Part shown: positions 33,366-41,940 of the stretch, one piece after another
Layout of the letters: every line of letters starts with the position of its first letter
How positions within the stretch are numbered: the stretch's first letter is position 1
Assembly (NCBI RefSeq): GCF_003287955.1
Contig: NZ_QMKP01000005.1
Coordinates: 62,001-126,000, forward strand
Direction of reading: 5' to 3'
DNA length: 64,000 nucleotides
DNA from: Arthrobacter sp. AQ5-06
GTDB lineage: Bacteria > Actinomycetota > Actinomycetes > Actinomycetales > Micrococcaceae
Translations under genes and position numbers: made by a program
The notes under the pieces: model-generated
The model's database searches: none
What the model saw: only the letters and a program-made list of their open reading frames with translations
Told to the model about the DNA's origin: nothing

Positions 33366-34070
33366 ATGGCACGGAAATCACTGGTGGGCGTTGTTGCAGA
33401 CGAACTCCTGGACCGGATCATTGCCGGGGACTTTCCGCCCGGAACCAGCGTGCCCGGAGAGCTTGACCTCAGTGCCAGGCACGAGGTGAGCCGGATGACC
33501 GTGCGCGAGGCCATGAAAACCCTGGAAGCGCAGCGGATCCTCAGCGTGGAACGCGGCCGCGGCACGTTCGTTAACCCGCTGAACCGCTGGGCTTCGCTGG
33601 AAGCTGTCCTGCGGGCCGCGTCGGAGGGCCAGAACGAAGCCGCCGCCTCCGTTCAGCTCATTGAACTGCGCCGAATGCTGGAAACCGGGGCGTGCGAACT
33701 CGCGGCCGCCCGGATCAGCGACGCAGACGTCCAGGCGCTGTTCGGCCATGTAGCGGCGATGCGCGCCGCCCATGAGATCAACGACGTTGCCGCCTTTGTG
33801 GAGGCTGATCTGGCATTCCATGACCTGATCCTGCGCGCCTCGGAGAACGTTTTTGTGGCGGTCCTTTTCGCGCCACTGCACCGGGTGCTGGAAACGCGCC
33901 GGGCCGAAACATCGGCAGTGCCAACCATCCAGGAGCACGCTATCGGGCACCACCAGAACATTGCCGAGGCGCTGGAATCACGCGATCCGGGCCGGTCGCG
34001 GGAAGCCATGGACCTGCACATGCAACAGACCCTGGATGACCTCAAGAATTTGGTCCTCGAAGCTCCCTGA
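33366..34070 (+). CDS. GntR-family regulator, FadR subfamily (FCD domain)
   Basis: A 234-residue transcription factor. The N-terminal winged helix (about 1-70) has LLDRIIAGDFPPGTSVPGELDLSARHEVSRMTVREAMKTLEAQRIL and GRGTFV. The C-terminal all-helical FCD domain (about 90-225) has ELRRMLETGACELAA, AFVEADLAFHDLIL and EHAIGHHQNIAEAL, whose Asp and His residues bind a metal in this family and help ligand binding. Ligands are usually small carboxylic acids. It stands alone, followed by dodecin, so its target genes are unclear. Confidence 0.87.
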   Translation: MARKSLVGVVADELLDRIIAGDFPPGTSVPGELDLSARHEVSRMTVREAMKTLEAQRILSVERGRGTFVNPLNRWASLEAVLRAASEGQNEAAASVQLIELRRMLETGACELAAARISDADVQALFGHVAAMRAAHEINDVAAFVEADLAFHDLILRASENVFVAVLFAPLHRVLETRRAETSAVPTIQEHAIGHHQNIAEALESRDPGRSREAMDLHMQQTLDDLKNLVLEAP

Positions 34071-34175
34071 CCAGCATCCACTCCGCAGCATTGGGTCTGG
34101 CCACGCCTGAGAAGTGCCACTAGTGTTCAAGGACGGCCCGCAACCGGGAATCGAAGGCGATCACGAGGAGCGAAG

Positions 34176-34385
34176 TTGTCCAACCACACGTACAGCATTA
34201 CTGAAATTGTCGGCACCTCCGAAGAAGGCGTGGACGCTGCCGTCCGGAACGGGATCGCCGAGGCCGCCAAGACCCTGCGCAACCTTGACTGGTTCGAAGT
34301 GAAGGAAATCCGCGGCCACCTCGAAGACGGCAAGGTTGCCGACTGGCAGGTGCGGATCAAGCTCGGTTTCCGACACGAAGGCTGA
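34176..34385 (+). CDS. Dodecin, flavin-binding protein
   Basis: A 69-residue dodecin, which forms hollow dodecamers that store flavin or CoA. It reads TYSITEIVGTSEEGVDAAVRNGIAEAAKTLRNLDWFEVKEIRGHLEDGKV, including the flavin-stacking Trp in NLDWFEV. The start is the TTG at 34176, with GAGGAG 5 nt upstream. No ATG is available in a position that would keep the conserved N-terminus. Confidence 0.92.
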   Translation: MSNHTYSITEIVGTSEEGVDAAVRNGIAEAAKTLRNLDWFEVKEIRGHLEDGKVADWQVRIKLGFRHEG

Positions 34386-34433
34386 CCCTTCCAAGATCTC
34401 AGCAGTGATGGCCGCGTCCTTTGGGCGCGGCCA

Positions 34434-35060
34434 TCACCGTTTAGCCTGTTTAGCTTCTGTTGGACGGGACGATGCCGCCTGCGCGCCCGATGCCGCACGG
34501 TGGCGCCGGCTGCTGCTGGCGGCAGTAGCCTGCCCATTACTCCCGGTTTTCGGGGACCGCGGCCGGCGCCTCGGCCGCAAATTGCGGCGATGGAGACGTA
34601 CGCTGCCGGCGGACCGTGTGGCTACGCGGTGCCCTGCCCACCATTGGCGGAAATGTTCGCTGTGGACGGCGAGTTCGCCGACCAACTGGTTGGCCTGCGG
34701 GTCGTTGGGATGCCGGCCGACATCCACGCGGAGGGCACCAGTCGCTTCGGCGGCCACACACCATGGCCGGGATGTCCTCCACCGATTCCAGGAGGTCCAT
34801 CATGTGCGCGTGTTGGCCCGTGTCCAGCAGGAGGGCGCGGGACACGGAGTCCAATACCGAGCGCCACGGGTGGATGCTCCTCCCCTGCTCCAGGCGGATG
34901 TAGTAGTCCGCGCTGACACCTGCAAGCCGTGCCACCACTTCACGCCGGAGACAAGGAACCCGGTGCGCGCCGGAAGTGGCTTCCGCCCCCCCGCATCTTC
35001 CGGACTCAGCCGGGACCGCATGGCCTTCAGGAATTTTCCGAACTCGGCACTCTGACCCAT
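34434..35060 (-). pseudogene. Frameshifted XRE-family regulator with MmyB-like ligand domain
   Basis: Three reading frames together make one protein. The start at 35060 reads MGQSAEFGKFLKAMRSRLSPEDAG. A second frame continues the helix-turn-helix with CLRREVVARLAGVSADYYIRLEQG. A third frame ends with ALRVDVGRHPNDPQANQLVGE and FRQWWAGHRVATRS, typical of the MmyB domain. An intact member needs one frame of about 280 codons. At least two frameshifts and a degenerate C-terminus show that it is dead. The order of pieces is exactly that of the family. Confidence 0.8.
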
Positions 35061-35259
35061 GCCCCCTATTCTGCACGGCCCTGGCAGGCACGTCTTACGA
35101 CGAGGGTAGGACTGCCCGTCCGAGGAAAAACAGGGACACGGTCAAGGACTGACTATCGGCGCGAAAGTACATAGGCTCGTACCGGAGCAATTCCCGAAAG
35201 CGGTTTCCAGCCGGACATCCCGCGCCAGGAACCACCCTTCAGCGCTACGAGGAGTACCC

Positions 35260-36081
35260 ATGTCAGAAATCTCGCTGAACAACGGCGTCACCATCCCCCA
35301 GCTCGGCTTCGGCGTTTTCCAGGTCCCGCCGGAAGACACGCAGCGGATCGTTGAGGATGCCCTGGCAGCCGGCTACCGCCACATCGACACCGCCGCCGGA
35401 TACCGCAACGAAGCAGGCGTTGGAGCGGCCATCGCGGCCTCGGGCATTCCGCGCGAGGAAATCTTCGTGACCACCAAGCTCCGCAACGGCGACCACGGCC
35501 GGACCCGGGACGCATTCCAGGACAGCCGCGAGGCGCTGGGTCTTGAGTCCGTGGACCTCTACCTCATCCACTGGCCGGTTCCGTCGCAGGGGCTCTACGT
35601 CCAGGCATGGAAGGACCTGGAGATCCTGTATGCAGCCAAGGAGATCCGTGCGATCGGCGTCTCGAACTTCCTTTCCGACCACCTGGACACCCTGCTCGAA
35701 TCCACGGAGGTGGTACCCGCGGTGAACCAGATCGAGCTGCACCCCAGCTACCAGCAGACCGAACTGGCCGCCAAGAGCCGCGCCCTCGGGATTGGTGTGG
35801 AGGCCTACAGTCCGCTGGGCCAGGGTGCCGACCTCAACGGAAACGCCGTCACCGCCGTCGCGCAGGCGCACAACGCCACCACGGCGCAGGTGGTCCTGGC
35901 TTGGCATCTGGCCGCCGGCACCATCGTCATCCCCAAGTCGGTTGACTCGGCCCGGATGCGGGAGAATTTCGCGGCCGCGTCCCTGACGCTGACCGCCGAC
36001 GAACTCGCCTCCATCACCGCCCTCGAGCGGGGGGCGCGCATCGGTTCCGATCCCGCCGTCGCAACTTTTACGCAGCTGTAA
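35260..36081 (+). CDS. Aldo/keto reductase, 2,5-diketo-D-gluconate reductase type
   Basis: A 273-residue NADPH-dependent aldo/keto reductase. The catalytic tetrad is visible: Asp in AGYRHIDTAAGY, the Tyr of that motif, Lys in FVTTKL and His in YLIHWP. The IPKSV segment near the C-terminus binds the 2'-phosphate of NADPH. The GFGVFQVPP start and length fit the AKR5 group, which includes 2,5-diketogluconate and methylglyoxal reductases. GAGGAG stands 7 nt before the ATG. The next gene starts one base after its stop region and encodes another reductase. Confidence 0.9.
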   Translation: MSEISLNNGVTIPQLGFGVFQVPPEDTQRIVEDALAAGYRHIDTAAGYRNEAGVGAAIAASGIPREEIFVTTKLRNGDHGRTRDAFQDSREALGLESVDLYLIHWPVPSQGLYVQAWKDLEILYAAKEIRAIGVSNFLSDHLDTLLESTEVVPAVNQIELHPSYQQTELAAKSRALGIGVEAYSPLGQGADLNGNAVTAVAQAHNATTAQVVLAWHLAAGTIVIPKSVDSARMRENFAAASLTLTADELASITALERGARIGSDPAVATFTQL

Positions 36082-36082
36082 C

Positions 36083-37054
36083 ATGCAGTACACGCACCTG
36101 GGCCGTTCGGGCCTGAAAGTTTCCCGGCTTTGTCTGGGCACCATGAACTTCGGCCCGCACACCGACGAGGCTGACGCGCACCACATCATGGATTCCGCCC
36201 TGGACGCCGGCATCAACTTCTTCGACACCGCCAACGTTTATGGCGGAAGCGGTCACCACGGCTGGACCGAGGAGATCATTGGCCGCTGGTTCGCGAAGGG
36301 CGGCGAGCGCCGTGAACGGACCGTCCTGGCCACCAAGCTCTACGGCACCATGACTGACCGCCCCAACGAGTCCAAGCTGTCCGCACTGAACATCCGCCGC
36401 GCCCTGGATGCCAGCCTGAAGCGCCTGCAGACGGAGTACATCGACATCTACCAGTTCCATCACATTGACCGGGACACTCCCTGGGACGAGATCTGGCAGG
36501 CCATCGAAGTGGCCGTTCAGCAGGGCAAGATCCTCTACTCCGGCAGCAGCAACTTCGCGGGCTGGCACATCGCCCAGGCACAGGAAGCCGCCCGCCGCCG
36601 GAACTACACCGGGCTAATCAGCGAGCAGTCCATCTACAACCTGTTCCGCCGTGAGGTGGAGCTGGAGGTCGTCCCCGCGGCACAGCAGTACGGCTTGGGC
36701 CTGATCCCGTGGTCCCCGCTCCAGGGCGGACTGCTGGGCGGCGTTCTGAAGAAGGAACGCGCCGGCGTCCGGCGCACCGAAGGACGCCCTGCAGAAACGC
36801 TCAAGAAGCACCGGGACCAGATCCAGCAGTTCGAGGATTTTGCGGACAGACTGGGGCACGAACCCGGCGACATCGCGCTCGCCTGGCTGCTTCACCAGCC
36901 TGCTGTCACAGCACCGATCGTGGGACCGCGCACACAGGAACAGCTCGACGCCGGCATCCGGGCGTTGGACGTCACGCTCGACGCCGACGGCCTCAAGCGG
37001 CTCGACGACATCTTCCCGGGCCACCGCCCGGCACCGGAGGACTATGCATGGTGA
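36083..37054 (+). CDS. Aldo/keto reductase of the YajO/IolS type
   Basis: A 323-residue aldo/keto reductase of the longer group (tas/YajO/YghZ/IolS-like). RLCLGTMNFG is the N-terminal strand and INFFDTANVYG holds the catalytic Asp and Tyr. VLATKL has the Lys and YQFHHID the His in a HH pair. The C-terminal IVGPRTQEQL binds the cofactor phosphate. It directly follows the previous AKR gene (ATG 2 bp after TAA), so they form one operon. The substrate is unknown. Confidence 0.9.
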   Translation: MQYTHLGRSGLKVSRLCLGTMNFGPHTDEADAHHIMDSALDAGINFFDTANVYGGSGHHGWTEEIIGRWFAKGGERRERTVLATKLYGTMTDRPNESKLSALNIRRALDASLKRLQTEYIDIYQFHHIDRDTPWDEIWQAIEVAVQQGKILYSGSSNFAGWHIAQAQEAARRRNYTGLISEQSIYNLFRREVELEVVPAAQQYGLGLIPWSPLQGGLLGGVLKKERAGVRRTEGRPAETLKKHRDQIQQFEDFADRLGHEPGDIALAWLLHQPAVTAPIVGPRTQEQLDAGIRALDVTLDADGLKRLDDIFPGHRPAPEDYAW

Positions 37055-37707
37055 ATCCCTTGGATGCGGCGGCCGACACCGTGGCACCACAGAACATCCT
37101 CTTCCTCGGTGGCACCGGGGTGATCAGCGCCGCAGCGCCGGAACGCGCCGTCGCACTGGGACACCGGGTGACCATCCTCAACCGCGGCCAATCCGGCAAG
37201 CCAGCACCGGCTGGTGCGGAGGTCCTGCATGCGGACATCCGCGACCAGGACGCAGTGCGGGCGGTGCTGCAGGGCAGGGAGTTTGACGGCGTCGCGGACT
37301 TTATTGCCTTCACTCCGGATCAGGCGCGGTCCAGGGACTGCTCGGCCGGCCGCAGGCAGCGGGCGAGAGCTACACCATCACGTCGGATGAATACCTGCCC
37401 TGGAACCAGATCTACGGCCTGTTTGCGCGGGCGGTGGGGTTGCGTCCATGTGCCCTCGGAAACCATCGCCGCGCACAGTCCCCACCTGGGGCCAAGCCTC
37501 CTGGGCGACCGCGCCCACTCCGTAGTTTTCGACAACGCCAAGATCAAATCCTTGGTGCCTGGCTTTGCGGCCGCCATTCCCTTTGCGGACGGGACCCGGA
37601 AAATAGTTGACTGGCATGACAGCCACCCCGAACTGCAGGTGGTGGACCAATCGTTCATGGATCTGAGTGATCGGCTGATCAGGTGGGCGCGAAGGGCAGC
37701 TGACTGA
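37048..37707 (+). pseudogene. NAD-dependent epimerase/dehydratase gene with internal deletion and frameshifts
   Basis: The start at 37048 overlaps the previous stop and reads NILFLGGTGVISAAA..RAVALGHRVTILNRG, a normal Rossmann start. After DFIAFTPDQAR the frame changes. The next family piece, GESYTITSDEYLPWNQIYGL, lies in another frame. The last piece, VHVPSETIAAHSPHLGPSLL to VDWHDSHPEL, is back in the first frame. About 100 residues, including the usual YxxxK region, are missing, so the product cannot be an active enzyme. The intact relative would be around 330 residues. Confidence 0.85.
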
Positions 37708-37743
37708 CGGCACGGCCGCTGCGCCTCCTGTGGCGCCCCGGCG

Positions 37744-38172
37744 CTAGGCCTTTTCAACCCACTGGGCCCGCCCTTCGGGCGCCTCGAAGGCTTCGCTCCA
37801 GTAGGCCGTCTCCTTGGCAATCCTGCCGTCCCGGAATTCGAAGATGAACACCGTTTCGTACTGTGGCCCGTTGTAGTCCAACAGGGCCTCGGCCACTACC
37901 AGGTTCCCGCCGCTCAGCATGTGGCGTGGCGTGATGGTGGGGCAGCTGCGGGAAGGCGTTGTAGATTCCCCGCCGGTTTCCGTGCCGCGAACAGCTTCCC
38001 CGGATTGCAGCCAATGCATCACGGCGTCGTCGTGAAACAGTTCGTCCATGACCTCAATGCGGCGGTCGTTGATGCATGCGATCAGCCGGTTGACCACGTT
38101 CTCATTAGCGTTTGTTTCAACCACGATGTTGACCTGTGTACTCGACGTTTTAGGGTCCGCTAATCCTTGCAT
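37744..38172 (-). CDS. SnoaL-like/NTF2-fold protein with a locally shifted frame
   Basis: A 142-residue SnoaL-like protein (nuclear-transport-factor-2 fold). It has NVVNRLIACINDRRIEVMDELFHDDAVMHW and TPRHMLSGGNLVVAEALLDYNGPQYETVFIFEFRDGRIAKETAYW. Between them about ten residues read TGGESTTPSRSC in this frame, whereas the neighbouring frame gives the expected NRRGIYNAFPQL. The pattern fits loss of one A and gain of one C, which restores the frame. The start ATG at 38172 has AAGGAG upstream. The protein may still fold, or the two changes may be sequence errors. No specific function is known. Confidence 0.7.
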   Translation of the reverse strand: MQGLADPKTSSTQVNIVVETNANENVVNRLIACINDRRIEVMDELFHDDAVMHWLQSGEAVRGTETGGESTTPSRSCPTITPRHMLSGGNLVVAEALLDYNGPQYETVFIFEFRDGRIAKETAYWSEAFEAPEGRAQWVEKA

Positions 38173-38509
38173 TGTGCTCCTTAAATCCGTCATGCACCAC
38201 GGGACTAGCCTCTCTCCAGGGTCTGTGCGGTCCTGCCCAGTTGCTTTTGGCCAACCAGCCGACATGCCGTGGCTCGGCGTAGTTTGCCGGCTTCGGAGTG
38301 GAGCAACCGGGCGGGAACGCACGCACGGCCGCGTAATCGATCTGAGCCTCCCTGCAGGTCCTTGCCAGACCAATCGAATATCGATAGCCCTGCATTGTTA
38401 TTCGATACCCCAGAAGTATCCGACGTGGCACGAACAGCACTCGACCACCAGGCCGGAAATATTCCGGCATTCGAAGGTTAGGAAGGCGAAAGCACGGCAG
38501 ACTGTTGAA
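38173..38509. other. Intergenic region between divergent SnoaL-like and AKR genes
   Basis: These 337 bp carry no gene I can support. ATCGAATATCGAT at 38373-38385 has inverted 5-bp ends, and a second TTCGATA lies 16 bp further on. They are candidate binding sites for an unknown regulator of either gene. Confidence 0.4.
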
Positions 38510-39343
38510 ATGACACTCTCACCGCTCATCACGCTCAATGACGGCTACAGCATCCCGCAGCTGGGGCTCGGCACCTGGCCGCTGGACGACGAACAGGTGA
38601 CCGCCGCCGTCGTACATGCCCTCGAAGCCGGGTACCGGCACATCGATACGGCAGTGAAATACGGCAACGAGGAAGGCGTCGGGAACGGCATCCGCGCAGG
38701 CGGCGTGGACCGAAGCGAGATCTTCGTCACCACCAAGCTGGACGGCCAGTTCCAAGGCGAGGACCGCGCAGTGGCGGGGCTGGAGGGGTCGCTGACGCGC
38801 CTGGGGCTGGACTACGTGGACCTCCTGCTGATCCACTGGCCGCTCCCTGCGCGTGATGATTTCGTCTCGACGTGGAAAACGTTCGAGCGGCTGCAGGCGG
38901 AGGGAAAAGTCCGGTCCATCGGTGTCTCCAACTTCAAGCCAGCGCACCTGGAACGGTTGCTGGCCGAAACCGACGTGGTGCCTGCGTTGAACCAGATCCA
39001 GCTGAGCCCGGCGATTACCCGCGAGGCGGAACGTGAGTTCCATGCCGGGCACGGAATTGTCACCGAATCGTACAGCCCGCTGGGCGGGTCAGGGTCCAAC
39101 CTACTGACCGCCCCCCTCCTTGCGCAGCTGGGCGAAAAATACGACAAGACGCCAGCTCAACTGGTGCTTCGCTGGCATATAGAGCGGGGACTTGTAGTTA
39201 TTCCAAAATCTGGAAATCCCGAGCGGATGCAGGAAAACCTGGACATCTTCGACTTCTCCCTGGACCGGCAGGATCTCGCGGAACTTGCCATCCTGGACGA
39301 GGGGCCCGGCGCCGGCAACGATTCGGACACGGCAGGGCACTGA
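38510..39343 (+). CDS. Aldo/keto reductase
   Basis: A 277-residue aldo/keto reductase, similar in build to the one at 35260. It has GYSIPQLGLGTWPLD, AGYRHIDTAVKYGNE (catalytic Asp and Tyr), FVTTKL (Lys), LLIHWPLP (His) and VIPKSGNPERMQENL (NADPH phosphate binding). The ATG at 38510 places the conserved start correctly; its ribosome site is weak, and longer frames upstream have no family similarity. It is the third AKR within 4 kb. The substrate is unknown. Confidence 0.88.
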   Translation: MTLSPLITLNDGYSIPQLGLGTWPLDDEQVTAAVVHALEAGYRHIDTAVKYGNEEGVGNGIRAGGVDRSEIFVTTKLDGQFQGEDRAVAGLEGSLTRLGLDYVDLLLIHWPLPARDDFVSTWKTFERLQAEGKVRSIGVSNFKPAHLERLLAETDVVPALNQIQLSPAITREAEREFHAGHGIVTESYSPLGGSGSNLLTAPLLAQLGEKYDKTPAQLVLRWHIERGLVVIPKSGNPERMQENLDIFDFSLDRQDLAELAILDEGPGAGNDSDTAGH

Positions 39344-39475
39344 GAGGGCCCGAACAGGCTTTCCAAGGAGATTCAGAGTGGCGAAAAGAAAGTAAGCATG
39401 ATTAGTATTGGGGCAGAGGGATGAAGCGTGCCCGGCATCCGGGCACCTCCCTGATGTAGGAAGAAGGAACGAAAA

Positions 39476-39742
39476 ATGGGTTTCTTTGCATTTTTGATTC
39501 TTGGCCTTATTGCCGGCGCGATCGCTAAGGCGATCCTTCCGGGCAGGCAGGGTGGCGGCTGGATCATCACCCTCATTCTGGGCGTTGTCGGGGCATTCCT
39601 CGGCGGCTGGCTCGGCGGCCTGCTTTTCAATGCGCCGCTGCAGGAGTTCTTCTCACTGCAGACCTGGCTGCTCGCGATCGCCGGCTCGATCATCGTGCTG
39701 CTGGTTTACAGCATGGTCACGAAGCGCAGCGTCCGCAGCTAG
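39476..39742 (+). CDS. GlsB/YeaQ/YmgE family stress-response membrane protein
   Basis: An 88-residue protein with three hydrophobic segments and the family pattern GLIAGAIAKAILPGRQGGGWIITLILGVVGAFLGGWLGG. Members are small inner-membrane proteins induced by general stress; the mechanism is unknown. AGAAGGAAC precedes the ATG at 39476. A terminator follows 20 bp after the stop, so the gene is monocistronic. Confidence 0.9.
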   Translation: MGFFAFLILGLIAGAIAKAILPGRQGGGWIITLILGVVGAFLGGWLGGLLFNAPLQEFFSLQTWLLAIAGSIIVLLVYSMVTKRSVRS

Positions 39743-39761
39743 CTTCGTCACCGGCATGAAT

Positions 39762-39796
39762 ACCGGCCCTGGGACAACATCCCGGGGCCGGTTTTC
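39762..39796 (+). terminator. Intrinsic terminator of the GlsB/YeaQ gene
   Basis: ACCGGCCCTGGG and CCCGGGGCCGGT form a stem (with one mismatch-type G-T) around ACAACAT and are followed by TTTTC. Confidence 0.85.
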
Positions 39797-39853
39797 TTTC
39801 CCCCGGCCAAGCGGATCGGGGACCGACACCTTCTGAACGAGCAGGAGTTCACT

Positions 39854-40345
39854 ATGAAATCAAAACTTCTTTTGGGTATTGGCATCGCGGCGGGTTACGT
39901 CCTGGGATCGCGGTCCGGCCGGGCAGCCTACGACAAGCTCAAGGCCAGGGGGGCGAGCATCTGGGACAGTAAGCCGGTCCAGGACAAAGTCAGTGCCGCC
40001 GCTGAGGCCATCAAGGAGAAGGCTCCCGACGTGGCGGACCAGCTAGGTGAGGCCGCGCGCCGGGCGGGCACAGTCATCGGCTCAGCCGTCCACCGCGACG
40101 CCGCGTCCGGTAACAGAAAGTCCAAAGCGTCCGACGCCGGCACCTCGGTGAGTGCCTCCGGCCCCGCTGCAGCTGGCAGCGCTCACGTTCCCGCCCACAG
40201 CACGCATCCGGAAACGGTGAACCTGGGGACTTCGGACGTTGAGTCCGACCCCGCGTTCAACGACAACCAGGGCCAGGACTGGTCCGGTGAAGGCGGCGCC
40301 ACTCCTGCCGGCGCAGCTACGAACGTTGATCCCCGACGGGAATGA
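39854..40345 (+). CDS. YtxH-like protein
   Basis: A 163-residue protein. An N-terminal membrane segment (KSKLLLGIGIAAGYVLGSRSGRAAYDKLK) is the YtxH/GYVLGxRAGR pattern frequent in actinobacteria. An amphipathic helix region follows (DKVSAAAEAIKEKAPDVADQLGEAARRAG), then a disordered Ala/Ser/Gly/Pro-rich tail. AGGAG stands before the ATG at 39854. Members are general-stress proteins of unknown mechanism. Its position after the GlsB/YeaQ gene suggests a shared stress role, although a terminator lies between them. Confidence 0.8.
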   Translation: MKSKLLLGIGIAAGYVLGSRSGRAAYDKLKARGASIWDSKPVQDKVSAAAEAIKEKAPDVADQLGEAARRAGTVIGSAVHRDAASGNRKSKASDAGTSVSASGPAAAGSAHVPAHSTHPETVNLGTSDVESDPAFNDNQGQDWSGEGGATPAGAATNVDPRRE

Positions 40346-40427
40346 TCCGGGTATTTCCCCGGCTCGTTACGCCCAATCCGCCCCGTGACAGGGAACCGGG
40401 TTGGAACTGTGCTAAAAATAGTCGTTG

Positions 40428-40463
40428 CTGGCCGCCGCGCTCCTTGGGGGACGCGGCGGCCAG
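40428..40463. terminator. GC-rich hairpin between convergent YtxH and DM13 genes
   Basis: CTGGCCGCCGCG and CGCGGCGGCCAG form a perfect 12-bp stem with a 12-nt loop. The plus-strand side is followed only by CGTCGTTT. It is a possible bidirectional terminator. Confidence 0.6.
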
Positions 40464-40493
40464 CGTCGTTTCACGTCAAGGCCACATGCCGGC

Positions 40494-41117
40494 TCAGGTG
40501 ACCAGCTCGGCAGCACCGAACGACACGCTGAACTGAACGCACCACAGGTCAACTGACGGGTACTTCGACAGATCCACGTCGGCGGGAATCTGGTAAACCT
40601 GATTGCCCTGATTTCCCTTGATCAGGCCGAGGTCGTAGTAATCAGCGGAGTCGGCGGTGAACCACCCGGCCGTCCCTTCCACCACGTGAGCGGCACTTAA
40701 CCAGACGTGCACGTCCGGACCATTGGACGTATCCAGGTTTTCGAGTGTGAGGAGCCTGGCACCGTCAGGCTGCTGGACGATCCGGACGGTTCCCGTGGTC
40801 GTGTGTTCATGGCTGGTCAGAGTACCCGCGGCAAGCTGCATGGGGCCTGCAGGCAGGGGTGCCGAAGTCGGAGTCGGAGTCGGCGCAAGGGGTGTGGGCG
40901 TTGGCGGTGTGGGCGTAGGCGGTGTCGGTTGTGCTTGCGCGGGACCGCTGGCCACGATGGGGAGCTGTTCATCCACCTTCACGTCCACAAAGAGGAGCCA
41001 GGGCTTGAACAGCACAAGTCCAATCACCAGTCCTACCGCTGCAACGGCCGCCGCAGCCATGATCCAGGCCCGGCGTCGGTTTGGAGTTTGCTTTCCGCTC
41101 ATGGACTTTCCGCTCAT
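40494..41117 (-). CDS. Membrane-anchored DM13 domain protein
   Basis: A 207-residue protein. A basic N-terminus and one membrane helix (about 17-37, AWIMAAAAVAAVGLVIGLVLF) are followed by a Pro/Thr linker (QPTPPTPTPPTPTPLAPTP). The extracytoplasmic DM13 domain (about 95-205) contains GTLTSHEHTTTGTVRIVQQPDG, NLDTSNGPDVHVWLS and the WCVQFSVSFGAAEL end, with the single Cys of the family. DM13 domains are proposed to take part in redox or cell-surface processes. The first five codons are duplicated (MSGKSMSGK), so either ATG at 41117 or 41102 may start. Confidence 0.85.
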   Translation of the reverse strand: MSGKSMSGKQTPNRRRAWIMAAAAVAAVGLVIGLVLFKPWLLFVDVKVDEQLPIVASGPAQAQPTPPTPTPPTPTPLAPTPTPTSAPLPAGPMQLAAGTLTSHEHTTTGTVRIVQQPDGARLLTLENLDTSNGPDVHVWLSAAHVVEGTAGWFTADSADYYDLGLIKGNQGNQVYQIPADVDLSKYPSVDLWCVQFSVSFGAAELVT

Positions 41118-41304
41118 GGCACCATCGTCCGCGTATCCGATGTCCGGTGCAACGGACCAGCCGTAACCGAGCTTGCGGCCTTTTGGGGCGACGGCCGCAG
41201 TACGGGCATAAATGTCGCACCCCCTTGGCAGAGTGTTCCTATGGAAGCTCTGGGCGATCAGCTTGCGCGGAACGGCGCCGACTGCGCCCGTATGGTGGGA
41301 ACCG

Positions 41305-41877
41305 CCCCCAAATCCTCGCCACCATCAACGACCAAGACCTCCTCCCCCACCACCGAGCCGCAGCCAACGGCACAGCCACGGACGCCGGCACAGGCGCTTG
41401 GCACTGGCACTGGCACTGGCGTGAGCACAGACGCGGGCGCGGGCAGCTTCACGTTCACCGGGCGTCGCGGCCACCACCGTGCGCAAACTCGCCTGCGACG
41501 CCGACATCATCCCCGTCCTGCTCGGCACCAGCGGCGAAATCCTGGACCTCGGCCGCAAAACCCGGCTCTTCACCCCCGCCCAACGCCTCGCCCTGACCGC
41601 CCGCGACCAAGGCTGCACCTTCCCCAACTGCGCCTTCCCAGCCCCTTTGTGCGAAGCCCACCACATCACCTACTGGTCAGAGCACAGCCCCACCAACGTT
41701 GGCAACGGAGCCCTGCTCTGCTCCCATCACCACCACCTCATCCACAAAGAACAATGGACCATCCACACCCGCAACGGCGTCCCCTGGTTCACACCCCCAC
41801 GCCATATCGACCCCACCCAAAAACCCCAACAAAACCACTACTTCAAACCACCTCCCCCGCCGCCGCAGCGCGAATAG
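41305..41877 (+). pseudogene. C-terminal remnant of a DUF222/HNH (13E12-type) endonuclease
   Basis: The pieces ILATINDQDLLP, then GSFTFTG, then RKLACDADIIPVLLGTSGEIL through the HNH motif AHHITYWSEHSPTNVGNGALLCSHHHHLIHKEQW lie in three different plus-strand frames, in the order of an intact DUF222-HNH protein. The N-terminal DUF222 domain of about 250 residues is missing. The last piece alone has 132 codons and an intact HNH zinc/metal site, but no ribosome site. The family is multicopy in Micrococcaceae and behaves like a selfish or repeat-associated element. Confidence 0.82.
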
Positions 41878-41940
41878 ACGCTGCCACAGCGCGAATGGGT
41901 AGCCGCCGCTGCAGGAATCGATACCTGCCGGCGCGCCGTT

